Origin: Desmodesmus armatus
Lineage: Eukaryota > Chlorophyta > Chlorophyceae > Sphaeropleales > Scenedesmaceae
Length of the DNA stretch: 64,000 bases
Assembly: GCA_007449985.2 (NCBI GenBank)
Contig: VIIQ02000255.1
Location: forward strand, 1-64,000
Direction of reading: 5' to 3'
Positions 11,601 to 21,900 of the stretch are shown piece by piece. Under the pieces are notes generated by a model, which had not been told where the DNA came from, did no database searches, and worked only from the letters and a program-made list of their open reading frames with translations. Position numbers and translations under genes: made by a program. Numbering within the stretch: position 1 is the stretch's first letter; every line of letters starts with the position of its first letter.

Positions 11601-13243
11601 CCCCCCCCCAAAGAACCCCTGCTAGCAACGATTTCAGGAGCTTTCTGTCTCTTTCTTTGATTCTGGTTGAGTATTGGGGGGTGGTTGGTGGTGCAAACAG
11701 GTGGGAGCCTGCAGGATTTGCCAAACAGGTGGAACCCTGTACGCTGCTGTACTGTACTGTGCTTTTCACCCTGTACTGTACTGCTACTGCTACTGCAACT
11801 GTACTGAAACATGTGCTACTGCTGCTGTACCACCATGTTTGTAGGGTGTTTGACACCCCCGGCGTCCCTCACCCCTACCAGCTCACCTCACGACTGGACT
11901 TACGGGAGCTCGCAGCGGTTTTGCCACGCCGGCGGCTCAAACCTCGGACCTACTGCGTCCCAGTTGGCAACAGCATCTTGATCGGTGCGTTACAACAGTG
12001 AACCAAGGCGGCTGTGCATGTGCTGACATACATAGGGGGTTATGTCTTGTAAGAGGATGGCTTTCATAGAATCCAAGCGCATCTCTTGAGTACAGTCACA
12101 CAATAAAATCAGGCAAGCCCCCAAGACCATTGAGACAGTTTCCTTGCTCCTTGTCCACTTTTTTCCATGCTAGTGGATGAATGGGTTGGACGATTATGGT
12201 GGTTGGTGCGTGTCGCTCTCAGCTGTCCTCACCACTCACCTTCCTTCTCTTGCACGCGTAGTGGCCTGGACGTGGTGTCATGCCCCTCAGCCATGGCCAA
12301 CATGACCCTAAACCCTGAACCCCAATCTCACCCCAAACTATCCATCCTGGTCTTGCAGGTGGCCTTGCACGAGTCGACATGGTGTCAGGCCCCTCCGCCA
12401 ACATGTACATCACAGTCTTTGTCAATGCATGGGGCTGCACGATTGAGGTGGTGGGTGTCACTCTTTAGTGTTATACTCAGCTGTCTTCACAATCTACCCT
12501 TCTTTTGCAGGTGGCCTTGCAAGAGTCGACGTGGTGTCAGGCCCCTCAGCCAACATGTACATCACCGTCTTTGTGAGCGACGACATTGTCACACACATGG
12601 GCAAGGCAGCAGGGGCGGAGGAGAGGCTGGAGAGGCATGTTGGTGGCCTGCTGTTGCCCCCCTATGAGCCTGAGAGGCTGCAGGAGCTGAGGCTGGTGCC
12701 CAGGACTGCGGTGGTGGAGGGGGGAAGCTGGAAGGAACACAGCAAGGACATTGCCATTGCAGGTGAGGGAAGGGGAGCACAGCAAGGACAACGCGATTGC
12801 AGGCAAGGGCCTCATTGCACTTTGAAGGGGGGGGGGTGCGAAGGAGGTGCAGGACAGCTATATCAGCCTACAAACCCGGCAGGGGGTGGGGGGATTGAAT
12901 GTAGGGAGGCGGTCAGGCTGCGGTTGACAGATGCATGTCCTGTAGAGATATCCAAGGATCTGACCTGGTTGTTGCTTCTACGTCTGCTGCCACTGCTACC
13001 ACAGGTCTTGGCTGGCTGGCTGTTGGGGTGTCTGGCACAGCGGAGCTCAAAGTGTGGGTGCCAGAAGGAGTGAGTGTGACCATCCATGACGCCCTCATAC
13101 CAGACTATGCCAAAGTGTGGCAGAAACCAGGGTTCAGCGCCATGCTGCCACAGACAGCGAAGAAGGCAGCAGGGAGCAAGAGCGGGAGCAAGGGCAGCAA
13201 GCAGCGGCCAAGCAGCAACGGCAGTGGCAGTGACAGTGACTGA
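6869..13243 (+). CDS. BPG2/YqeH-type circularly permuted GTPase, chloroplast
   Basis: Ribosome-assembly GTPase of the YqeH family, closest in layout to plant BRASSINAZOLE-INSENSITIVE-PALE-GREEN 2, which acts in chloroplast rRNA processing. Exons: 6869-7206, 7357-7402, 7858-7968, 8249-8388, 8667-8825, 9374-9520, 10664-10806, 11222-11399, 11845-11984, 12511-12762, 13005-13243. They sum to 1893 bases, 630 residues, all phases consistent. The N-terminus is basic and Ala/Ser-rich, like a transit peptide. A split zinc site follows (C97xxC100 and C202xxC205, CARCYSLVHYG). Then come motifs in permuted order: G4 NKFD (293-296), G5 VSAIN (329-333), G1 GAQNAGKSSL (around 358-367), G3 DTPG (424-427). A Ser/Gln-rich linker separates the zinc halves, and a Lys/Ser tail ends the protein. 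Introns carry many partial copies of exons 5, 6, 7 and 10. Confidence 0.93.
8767..9024 (+). repeat. duplicated exon-5 end with donor site
   Basis: The exon-5 stretch coding VVDVADFDGSLPRSAL (8767-8825, donor gc|gtgagt) is repeated at 8967-9024 with synonymous changes and the same donor. The second copy lacks the exon body, so it is either a cryptic alternative donor unit or a relic. Confidence 0.9.
9244..9421 (+). repeat. duplicated exon-6 start with acceptor site
   Basis: 9244-9292, after gtgcag, codes SLFPGIGPDGALPKDP and matches the start of the real exon 6 at 9374, which follows gcacag. The first copy loses similarity after the DP codons and runs into intron sequence. Both acceptors are in the same phase. 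Confidence 0.9.
9612..10270. repeat. two tandem units, each with a long near-perfect hairpin
   Basis: In the intron 9521-10663 a unit of about 324 bp is present twice. Each contains an inverted repeat: 9681-9795, and 10001-10123. Left arms read AAATGGGCA ... CTTCCACACTGCGTGTGACGG; right arms read CCGTCACACGCAGTGTG ... TGCCCATTT. Even the centre (ttgcatcatgcaa) is palindromic. Flanks (gtgggggagcag, ttggtcaccaa, cacaacccagcaatatcat) are shared by both units. No coding capacity. It could be a foldback/MITE-type element or a hairpin small-RNA source. Confidence 0.85.
10428..11082 (+). repeat. three versions of GTPase exon 7
   Basis: The real exon is 10664-10806. A 5' fragment with its own ttcag acceptor lies upstream at 10428-10473 (LKQAGLPRPA region). 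A 3' fragment lies downstream at about 10963-11082, ending in the same cacaaaacg|gtgagt donor. The downstream copy has lost part of its middle and the reading frame around 10990-11010. Confidence 0.85.
12262..12801 (+). repeat. extra copies of the start and end of GTPase exon 10
   Basis: The start of exon 10 (LARVDVVSGPSANMYITVF, real copy at 12511) is preceded by a good copy at 12359-12424 with acceptor cttgcag and a decayed one at 12262-12306. The exon end (cacagcaaggacattgcc) is echoed just downstream at 12775-12801. The upstream copy is in the same phase as the real exon but runs into non-coding sequence. Confidence 0.87.
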
Positions 13244-13582
13244 TGGGTGGGGGTTTTGCGTTGACCGCATGATGTAATGGTTGACCGGGCTGTAGCCATG
13301 TTTGAAAGGGCAACGGTGGATAACCTGTAATTTCATCAGCCGATGGTCGCTTTGTTTTCGGTTCGATGCTTTAGTTCTGGTCGGAGAGTGGAGGTGGCGC
13401 AAAATGCGACTTCACATCAGCATTGGACGGGCTGACATTCCAGTCGCCATCAACAGCCCAGTCAGGACACCTTGCGTTACACAGCAGCATCACCGGCATC
13501 GTTTCGTAATAATTGAAGGCAGTGCGTCTTCGGCTGCCCTGAATACTCCTCAGGTGAGCAGCAGTGCTGCTGCTCATCAATC
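13244..13582 (+). promoter_or_regulatory. short intergenic gap with TGTAA poly(A) signals
   Basis: TGTAA occurs at 13273-13277 and 13326-13330, 30 and 83 bases after the GTPase stop. This is the poly(A) signal used by volvocalean algae. The remainder must also hold the promoter/5' UTR of the BTB gene; I see no clear TATA box. Confidence 0.55.
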
Positions 13583-16500
13583 ATGCAGAACTGCCGGGTC
13601 TCGTTCCGCCACCTTTGGCACAGTCAGGACTTCTCAGACGTACATCTTCTGCTCAAGGCTCCTTCAGCCAACCCGGCGCAGCCTCAGGATGGTGTTGTGC
13701 ATCAGATGCCTGCACACAAGGTCAGCAGGGTGACCGTGCTGACAACAGTACAGTGCACAGTGGGGGAGCATGGCCCCTCTGTCAGTACAACGTGTTTTTT
13801 TTTAGCAGCGTACAGTTCGACCTATCTGACTTTCTGCACCTATCTGATGTGTGCACTTGTTTGTGTGGCAGGCTATACTGTCGCTGAGCCCATACTTCCG
13901 AGCGCAGGTAAGGCATGACGCGGGGTGACTAGCTGCTTGAGGACCGCTGATGGGTGGGGTGTGGCGGGAGGGGGTGTCAGGGGTGGAGTCTTACTGTTTA
14001 TGGCTGTGGAGGCGTGGTTGACGGTAATGCCAGCGTCTGGCATGCAGGAGTGGACAGGGGACATGCAAATGGGGAACACCCCCACCCCCTGGCTCGTGCT
14101 GCCTTGTCTCCAGCCAGCAGTATCATGAGTGCCTATGCTCAGCCTCTGCTCTGCTGTCCTCTGCCTCATGCCCCATGCTGCTAGCAGCATGCTGTGCTGC
14201 GCCTCATGTCAGTTGCTGTGCCTGCACATTGGCTGCAAGCATACCACTAACCCTCAGCACGCAGTGTAGGGTGATGATAGGGGACAACATGTAATCAGCC
14301 CACGCTGCACCCATCTGCCTCGTCCCGCCTTCTCTCCAGTCAGCCAGTGTCCTGAGTGCACTGCAATCACCACACATTGCACCAATAGCCTCAAAGCCGC
14401 CCATGGTATGTCACCAGCACCAACAGGCGACGGCACACTCTATCAATACTCTTGCTGTTTGCTGTCTCTCTGTTTTCAAACACTTGCTGTACTGTACTGC
14501 TGCTTGCACTCCCGCAGCTTGATCGGTGGTCATCAAGCAACGACAGCGGCAGCAATGGCAGCAGTTCACCCACAATTGCACTCGGCTTGGAGTCCCCTAC
14601 GCAGCTTCCAGCTGCCATGACAGTACTGTCAGCTATGTATGGACTGGATCCAGACCCCTGTACCCTCCTGCCAGATCAGCAGCTGCTACAGGTTGTGCTG
14701 GTTGCAGACATGCTGCAACTAGCCGACATCACGAAAGCTGCGGTAGAGCAGTTGCTGGCAGTCATTAGTCAGAACAAGATGCTGTCAGGACCAGCAAAGC
14801 AGCAGCTGATGCGGCTGCCTGCACTGCCTGCATGTTTGCTGGATGAGTTTCCTACCCTGGCAGGTGGGTTATGTCCTTACGAGGGTGTGTGTAAGAACAC
14901 TACGCTGGAGTCAAGCCGATGCAACCCTGCTGACAGTGTGCTGCAAGTTGACACTTTCAGTTGCTTGGTGGTTATCCCCCGCACTTTTTGGGCTGAGATA
15001 CCATTGTGTGCATGTATCTGGCGTAGGTAGTGCGTGGCCACGAGTGCCCTATCAGTAAAGTATGGGCTCAGTAAAGTATGGGCTCAAACGCTCTCGGCTG
15101 TGCACACCCCTGTCTGAATGCCAACAAAACACGTGTGAGGCCTGAAAGAGAGAATTCGTTGTGAATTTCGTCCCAAGTGGCGTGCATGTTGTTACCAACA
15201 CAAACGGCCTCATGCATATCTGCATTTTCCCGCCTTTGCAGACACACTACGGCTGCAGGACTGTTTGCAGCTCTGGCTTCGCTCAGCAGGGCCATGCAGT
15301 CCTGCAGGTCTGGACGCCGTGCTGGCAGCCCCCCACAGCAGCTACCTGCAACAGCGGCTGATTGACTGGGTGCGGGGAGGCGGCTTTGGACAGCCCGACC
15401 TGGAGGCAGCTTTGGACAGCCCGGCTACTCGACAGGAGCTGATGCAGCTGCCGCTGCCGGCCATGCAGCTGCTGCTTGCATCTGACAGTTTGAAGGTGTG
15501 TGTTGTGCTGGCGGCGGCATTGGCACGGGGGCTTGCGGCGCTCGCGGCAGCAATTGTGCTGTACAGCAGGGTCAGCGTGTTTGACAGCATGCGCTGCTGT
15601 TGTGTTCTGACAGCTGCCGCAGCTGACAACAGTGTTGCCTCATGCATGTTCCTGCAAATCAGCACACAATGTGTGCCACACATGGATCATGCAGTGCTGC
15701 TTGCCTGTCTCCCTCCATCCTGTTGTGCTGCTTGCTTGCATGCTGTGTTGCCGTAGGTGTACTCAGAAGACACTGTCCTCTTCACAGCACAGGCATACGT
15801 CAGCGCGCAGGCCAGCACAGAGCAGCAGCAGACCGCAGCACAGCAGCTGGCACCCCTGATCCGCTGCCCCCACCTATCGCAGCTCTGGCTCACAGCCATG
15901 GTAGCATCCCCGTACGCAAGCAAGCTGCTGCTGGGGCCTTACATACCGCAGATCCAGCGGCTGCTGCCCTTCATGATGGCGTACTGTCCTGCAGGGTCCA
16001 GCACAACAGACAGCAGCATGTGGCAACAGTTGGTGCCCCATGCACCTGCCAGTTGGAAACAACAGCAGCGGCCGCAGCCGTCCGACAGGTTTCGGTCAGC
16101 ACACGAGGTGGATCTGTCCTGCAGCTTTTCCTTTCCTGAAGTGCATGAGCTCTTCACTCAGGCTTCCAAGAAGCAGCGCACTGTGTATTTGGCGGGGAGG
16201 CATACCACCCGCCCTCTGTGCGGTCTGGTGTGGCGACTGGAGTTGCATGCGTGCTGGCAGCCGGAGCAGCAAACAACCACTCTGGGGCTCTTTGCTGCTC
16301 CCGTGAACTGCCCGCCAGGCATGTTTTTCAGGTACAATGCCACCATCGGCAGCGGATCGGTGCGCAGGGATTTTGTGGAGCCTGCAGACGCGTTTGGCAA
16401 CAAGGGTTCAGGGTTTTCGATTTCTACAGCATGGGTGCTGTGAGTGCCGTGCAGCCAGCTGGGGGCTGGTCGCCGCTGATGTGTCAGAAGCTGTCTCATG

Positions 16501-16601
16501 CGCTGCACATCTGGCCCGTAGCACCTGGGGCTGCAGAGGCTGATGGGGCATGTGAAGGGGCAGCGCTTCGGGTCTTTCTGACTGTCAGCAAGGCAGACTG
16601 A
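13583..16601 (+). CDS. BTB-BACK domain protein, POB1/LRB-like
   Basis: Likely a substrate adaptor for a CUL3 ubiquitin ligase (family knowledge). Exons seen: 13583-13720, 13872-13907, 14518-14863, 15242-15495, 15757-16601. The start gives the BTB signature FSDVHLLL ... MPAHK, then AILSLSPYFRAQ. At least one BTB exon between 13908 and 14517 is not resolved. Exon 3 holds the end of the BTB fold (LLQVVLVADMLQLAD). Exons 4-5 hold the BACK region (LPLPAMQLLLASDSLKVYSEDTVLF) and a C-terminal MATH-like sandwich ending SMGAVSAV ... LRVFLTVSKAD. The order and the spacing of these motifs match plant POB1/LRB proteins. The last exon needs one extra G in the run at 16404-16406 (NKG to FRVFDFYSMG); without it the frame stops at 16443. 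Confidence 0.85.
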
Positions 16602-18963
16602 TGGGTGATTACCAAAGGACAGGCAACTTCACACGCCAGCACGACAGCTTGACAAGTTTATCCATGTGTGTTGGTGTACGCATGTGTGCGTGCTTACAGT
16701 TTGTGCGCCTGAGGGCTGTGGTATGTTGGCGTGTGAGTGTTTGTGAACAGATGTCATTCTGCTTTGCGGCAAGATCGTATGTACGCTTGATGTCGGTGCA
16801 GGACTGTGTCTGATGCTGATTTTGTGCCGGATGGTGCTTCTGTTGGTGACCTTCGTAAAACCGGCAATCCGCTGAGTAGTGCAAGGTCCAGCGTATTGTG
16901 ACAGTCGTCATGAAGTGCATGAGGGTAAGGTGTGAACTTCTGAGTAAATTTGCCTCGGAATGGGCTTGTTCCTGTTGCTGCTTGTACCTGTGGGCTGCAG
17001 CTGACGTATACAGGCTGAGCTCATGTGTGTCCAGGGAAAACAGCATACACGTGTGTAACTTACAGTGCACTCATAGGTGGCCAGGCATGATGACACATGC
17101 ACACATGCCAGCAGGGGGCCAGGCAGCCATTTAGGCTTGCAGCAACAAGGTGGTGATTTTGGAGCTCAATCAATCCAGGCAATGGTTCATATGCTGACAG
17201 TGTGTTACACTCTATAGAAACTGTCCAACAGATCTTTCTGGACAGAGGAATCACAGTCCTGCATGAATGGATTCAGCAGCTTGCTTGCTTGCATGCACAG
17301 CCGCATCACAAAACAATATAACAAGTATCCACAGAGCAGTCCCTCCCCCACGACATCCCAGTATGAAATATAACACTGTCACAGAAGGTTCATGCCACCT
17401 TCACATGCAGTATGCACACTACAGCGCAGTGCAGAGTCTGTACACAGCACAGCACAGCAGTACCCCCTGCATGAATCAAGCACACGGCCTGCATACACCT
17501 TATTCTTGTAGCGCCCCTGTTGGGTTGGCCCCTGAGCCGGCCTGCGACACCCCAGCATACAACCAAGGCCCAACAATTGTCTCGAGTCCGGCCACACTTC
17601 CCTGTCACGCCGCGTGCTAAGCATAGCACATGCCCAGGGCAGATGACTCAGCGAGCCTCTGCACACTGCAACACCATGCGACCCTCAGAGTAGGTTGCTG
17701 CAGGACGGACTTGCACGGAAAGCTGCGGTAGAGCTGAAACTGCAGCGCATGCGTTTGATGCAGCTGCTGCTGCCGGCCCCCGGGGCTTGAAGCCACAACC
17801 ACCACCATGCAACAGGACACTCTCCACCATGCAACAGGACACTGCCCAGTGGGCCAAGCCCCTCTGGTATCACCCCACCATTGATCAGCAACACACCGGC
17901 CCCACATGCGGTAAGGCTAGTCAGCGCCCAGCATAGCACGACATGACAGCAGCGGTGAACACAATGTCACTTGACAGACCTACAGAGGGCAGAGCCTGGG
18001 GCGCCGCTGTATGGTCTACTTTCAAGATGCTGCCTAAGCTAGGCATGCGCTGAGAGTCTTTGTCAAACAGTAGCCTGCCAAAGGCTAGGCCGTCCATGTA
18101 CATACACCATGACAGTGTCATTATTGCTGATGATAACCAGAACTGACTTCTTGGAAGGCCCGAGGAGCAACACCCCAAATAAAACACCCACCCACCACAC
18201 CACTGTATGGCATGCCCATGAAGCAAGGGCGTGGTACTACCATCCATAGCAAAAGAACAAGGATACAAGCTAGCAGGCCTGCAGATGGTGGCCTGCAAGC
18301 AAGATGTACCAAACGGTAGAACTGCAACATATCGGTGAGTACCATTTGCACTTTTTTGCAGCACAACATGCACAAGACAACTGAAAAGAGCAGCTTCGCA
18401 ATTGGAGCCTCTGCTGCTGCTGTGGTGAGCCCTTATGAACATAGAACGGGCGAAAAGCAGAGCCGTAGTACGGCCCTTCACCATACCAACCCATGCACAG
18501 CCTTTTGAGGGCTGCATATCCAATTTAGTCATGGCATGACTAACCGTGATCACATGTGGGGTAATACCCCATACGGCTGGCGGGGCAGCCATCCTTTGCT
18601 GTCACAGCATCCTGCGGCTGTGGCAACGGCATTATGTCCAAACATATACAGATCACAACAAACAACCAGTGCTTCATGCATTGGCACGATGCGCACAGCA
18701 GCTGCTGCTGCCAAGGCTGCTGCTAAAGCTGCCGCATGCAAGATGCTGCAAGCGTGCTGACACACGTCAGCACATCTTCTCAGCTCCAGCACAGCCTGTT
18801 GGCATGTCATGCGCTAAACACCAGCTGTGCACAGAAGAGCACACGCATACGCACCCAAACACACCAAACATAAGGACCCCATCTTGGGACAAAGCACCAC
18901 CAGGAGCACCAAAAACACCCTCCTGCACCAACCGCAACCAGGCTGCCAGGCACGCAGTAGCGC
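16602..18963. other. convergent intergenic region
   Basis: 2.4 kb between the 3' ends of the BTB gene and the minus-strand collagen-like gene. A TGTAA lies at 17054-17058. A 19-base direct repeat (ccaccatgcaacaggacac) occurs at about 17803 and 17824. I find no exon chain on either strand; small open frames here have no splice or family support. Confidence 0.5.
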
Positions 18964-21900
18964 TCACACCTTACAGAACAGTGGCACCGTCCGGTCCCAA
19001 ATCTCAGAACACGCCACAGCCTTCTCCCAGTACGCCCCAGCTGGGCTGCATAGCGCAAATGCTGCTGGGCTGGCAGAATCCTCACTACATGGTTGCGGAT
19101 TAGCATTGACCTCAGAAACAATTACCTGGATGCCGGCGTAGGCGTCAGTATTGTCATCGCGCGGCAAGCTGCGCACGCGGTACTGATACTGGCACACGCT
19201 GCCTTGCTGGACACACGTGTACTCCTCGACACTGTTGAGCACGTTGAGCCTGCCATTGGTCCGGGTGATATCGTTCATCCATTCCAAGATGTTGGTCTTG
19301 TACTCGGTCGAGTCCCCAGGCGTCCCCGTGCAGTCGCAATTGTCGAGCGCGAATGTCATCGCGATGTTGCCTGGCGCGCGTGGGCAGATGAGCACGCTGC
19401 TTGGGTCGAACTGATCCACCGCGCAGATGTTGCTGCCGCCCAATGGAGGTGTCGCACAGAAGATCGGACGCTTGGAGGGGTCCGGGTCCGTACAAAGTGT
19501 CGTCTTCTGGGTGTTCAGGAAGTCGACGATCCTGGCAGACCCGGTGAACACCTCGAGGCTTGCGCCAGCCGCGACCTGGAAGGTTGCCTGGTAGAACGCA
19601 CCTCCCTGCTGTGATAAGCAGGTGAAATCGTACATACTGACGACCAAGTTGGGTGCCTGCGGCCGCACATATGCCAACAGCGCATCTTCCTGCTCCTTGG
19701 AGAGCCTGTAGGTTGGATCACATTTCTCGGCCTCCTGCACCCACACCATCGGGGTCCTGATGGGGTTTGGTGGTTGAGGTACCGTGCAGAAGTGGATGTA
19801 GGTGGCAGGGTGCCTGGCACAGGCTTGAGTGACCCCCAGGTCGCCTTGGCACCAGGGCTCTGCTGGGTTGTTGGTGCAAGACTGGGGCCCTTGGACGTTG
19901 ATGACGGTGTTGGCGAGGTAGGGCGCCACGATGTTGGGGTTGCCGAAGCTGTTCTCGTCAGCAAGCACCACTCGGAAGTAGCACATGTACATGGGGATGT
20001 CCTGTCAGGCAGCAGAAGGGGAGAGAAGCGTGGGGGACAGAAGAGCAGAAAAGAGCAGCGGCCGCACTGTCAGCAACTTGCTGCAGCTACCGGCGCAATG
20101 GTGTGAGGGGGTGCTGCTGTGAAGCGGAGCAAACAAGCTGCGGTACCATGTAGTTTGCAGTGTCAGCTGCTGCTGCTGCTGCTGCCATCTGCTGAGTAGC
20201 GGCGACAGCTGTCGGGATGGCTGAAGAGGTGGTGTCTTCCCCTTCACAAAACATGGAGTCACACAGTACATGCACGCCATCTTCTGAGCCCCTGAGACAC
20301 ACCCCCTGGCACAGCATAGCCACCCCACCCCACAGCACAGCACAGCACAGCAACTCACCCAGTTCTCCTTGCTGACACGGCAACGGCACTCCAACTCCGC
20401 CGGCGTCCGCGGGGAGATCTCGAACCCAGTCCCAAACTGCTCCGAAGCCGACAACAGGATCTTCTGTGCGTAGCTCAGGGCGTTCGCCTTGAAAGCCTCA
20501 GGGATCGCTGCGCAGCTGGCCTGCCCTCGAGCCACATACGTCATTGTGAAAGCATTGGCAGGGCTTGGGAAGGCTCCTGGGTCATCGGGCTCTTCAGGGA
20601 AGGGTGAGGGAGATGGCAGGGGGATGGGGGAGCTGGGGGTGGGGCTGAAGGGGGCTGGGGCGGGGCTGGGCGAGGGTTCAGGGAGGGGATCGCTGGGCTT
20701 GGGAGGGGAGCGGGGCTAGGGCTGGGACGGGAGCGGGACTGGGAGAGGGTGGGGGTGGTGGGGGAAGAGCGGGGGAGGGCTGGGGGATGGTTGAGGAGCC
20801 GGGCTGGGGCTTGGGCTGGGGCTTGGGCTGGGGCTGGGGCTGGGGCTAGGGCTGGGGGAGGGACTGGGGCTTGGACTGGGGCTTGGGCTGGGTGAGGGAC
20901 TGGGCTGGGGGGAGGTGGTGGGATGGGTGAGGGAGAGGGAGAGGGCTCAGGCAAGGGCTGAGGTGGTGGTGAGGCTGGAGGTGGGGGTGGGGGGCTGGGG
21001 CTGCTACCGTCACCGCCGGTGCTGCCGCCGCTGCTGCTGCCGGGGGGACCAGGGTACCGGGGGTACCGGGAGGACCTGCACAGGATCACACAGTGCAGGC
21101 AGGCGGCAGAGCAGCAGACACATGATGCAGTCAGATAGAGGAGATTGCGGGGTGTTTGTGGTTTGTACAACAAATGCTGCGCCTCCAGCACCTCAAACCT
21201 GACATCAAACCGGGCGAGATAGCAAGTGACCTGCAGTCACTTGATGCTATGAGCAAAGTTTGCTCAGGTCAAACTCAGGCCTCACCTGGTGGACCTGGTG
21301 GGGCAGGGGATGCTGGTGTGCCGGGGGTTCCTGGTGTGCCAGGGGCTCCGGGAGGACCAGGGGGTGCCGGGGGACCTGCACAACAACAGCACGTCAACAC
21401 ACACAGTGGTATTGAGATACTACACTCCCAACTTTCCAGCAAGTGGGTCTGATTGACGTGCTAGCTGCCCTGGTGCGATGGGGTGGCTGAACATACAAAG
21501 TGCTCATAATACGGCAATAACGTTTGGATGAAATGTTACAGCAGCAGCTGTGGCTCACCAGGAGGGCCGGGGGTTCCAGGGGTTCCGGGGGTGCCAGGGG
21601 GACCAGGGGGTGCGGGGGGACCTGCACAGTACGATAGAGCACGTGCAACAGTCAGACGGTTGGTTGGACACAAGGCAACTCTGCATCTGTCTACTGATAC
21701 ATCGGGCGGCATTGCTCCACATGGTGCTTCACAAGCCGTATCAATGGGGTCACTGCCAAGATCTTCAGGTACAGTGCACACTGGCCAGATGAAGTATGGA
21801 CGCCAAAAAGCCAACTGCTGTTACCGCCTTCGCAAGGCAGCTCACAAGCCTACAATGCAACAAGTGATGCCAGCACTTTCTCTCAGCAGCTGTTGCTCAC

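Noticed and set aside
11047..11856. 269-codon minus-strand open frame
   Set aside because: Overlaps GTPase exon 8 and flanking introns in antisense; no family motif or splice support.
19093..19614. 173-codon plus-strand open frame
   Set aside because: Lies antisense to the well-supported last exon of the collagen-like gene; its openness follows from the GC-rich third positions of that exon.
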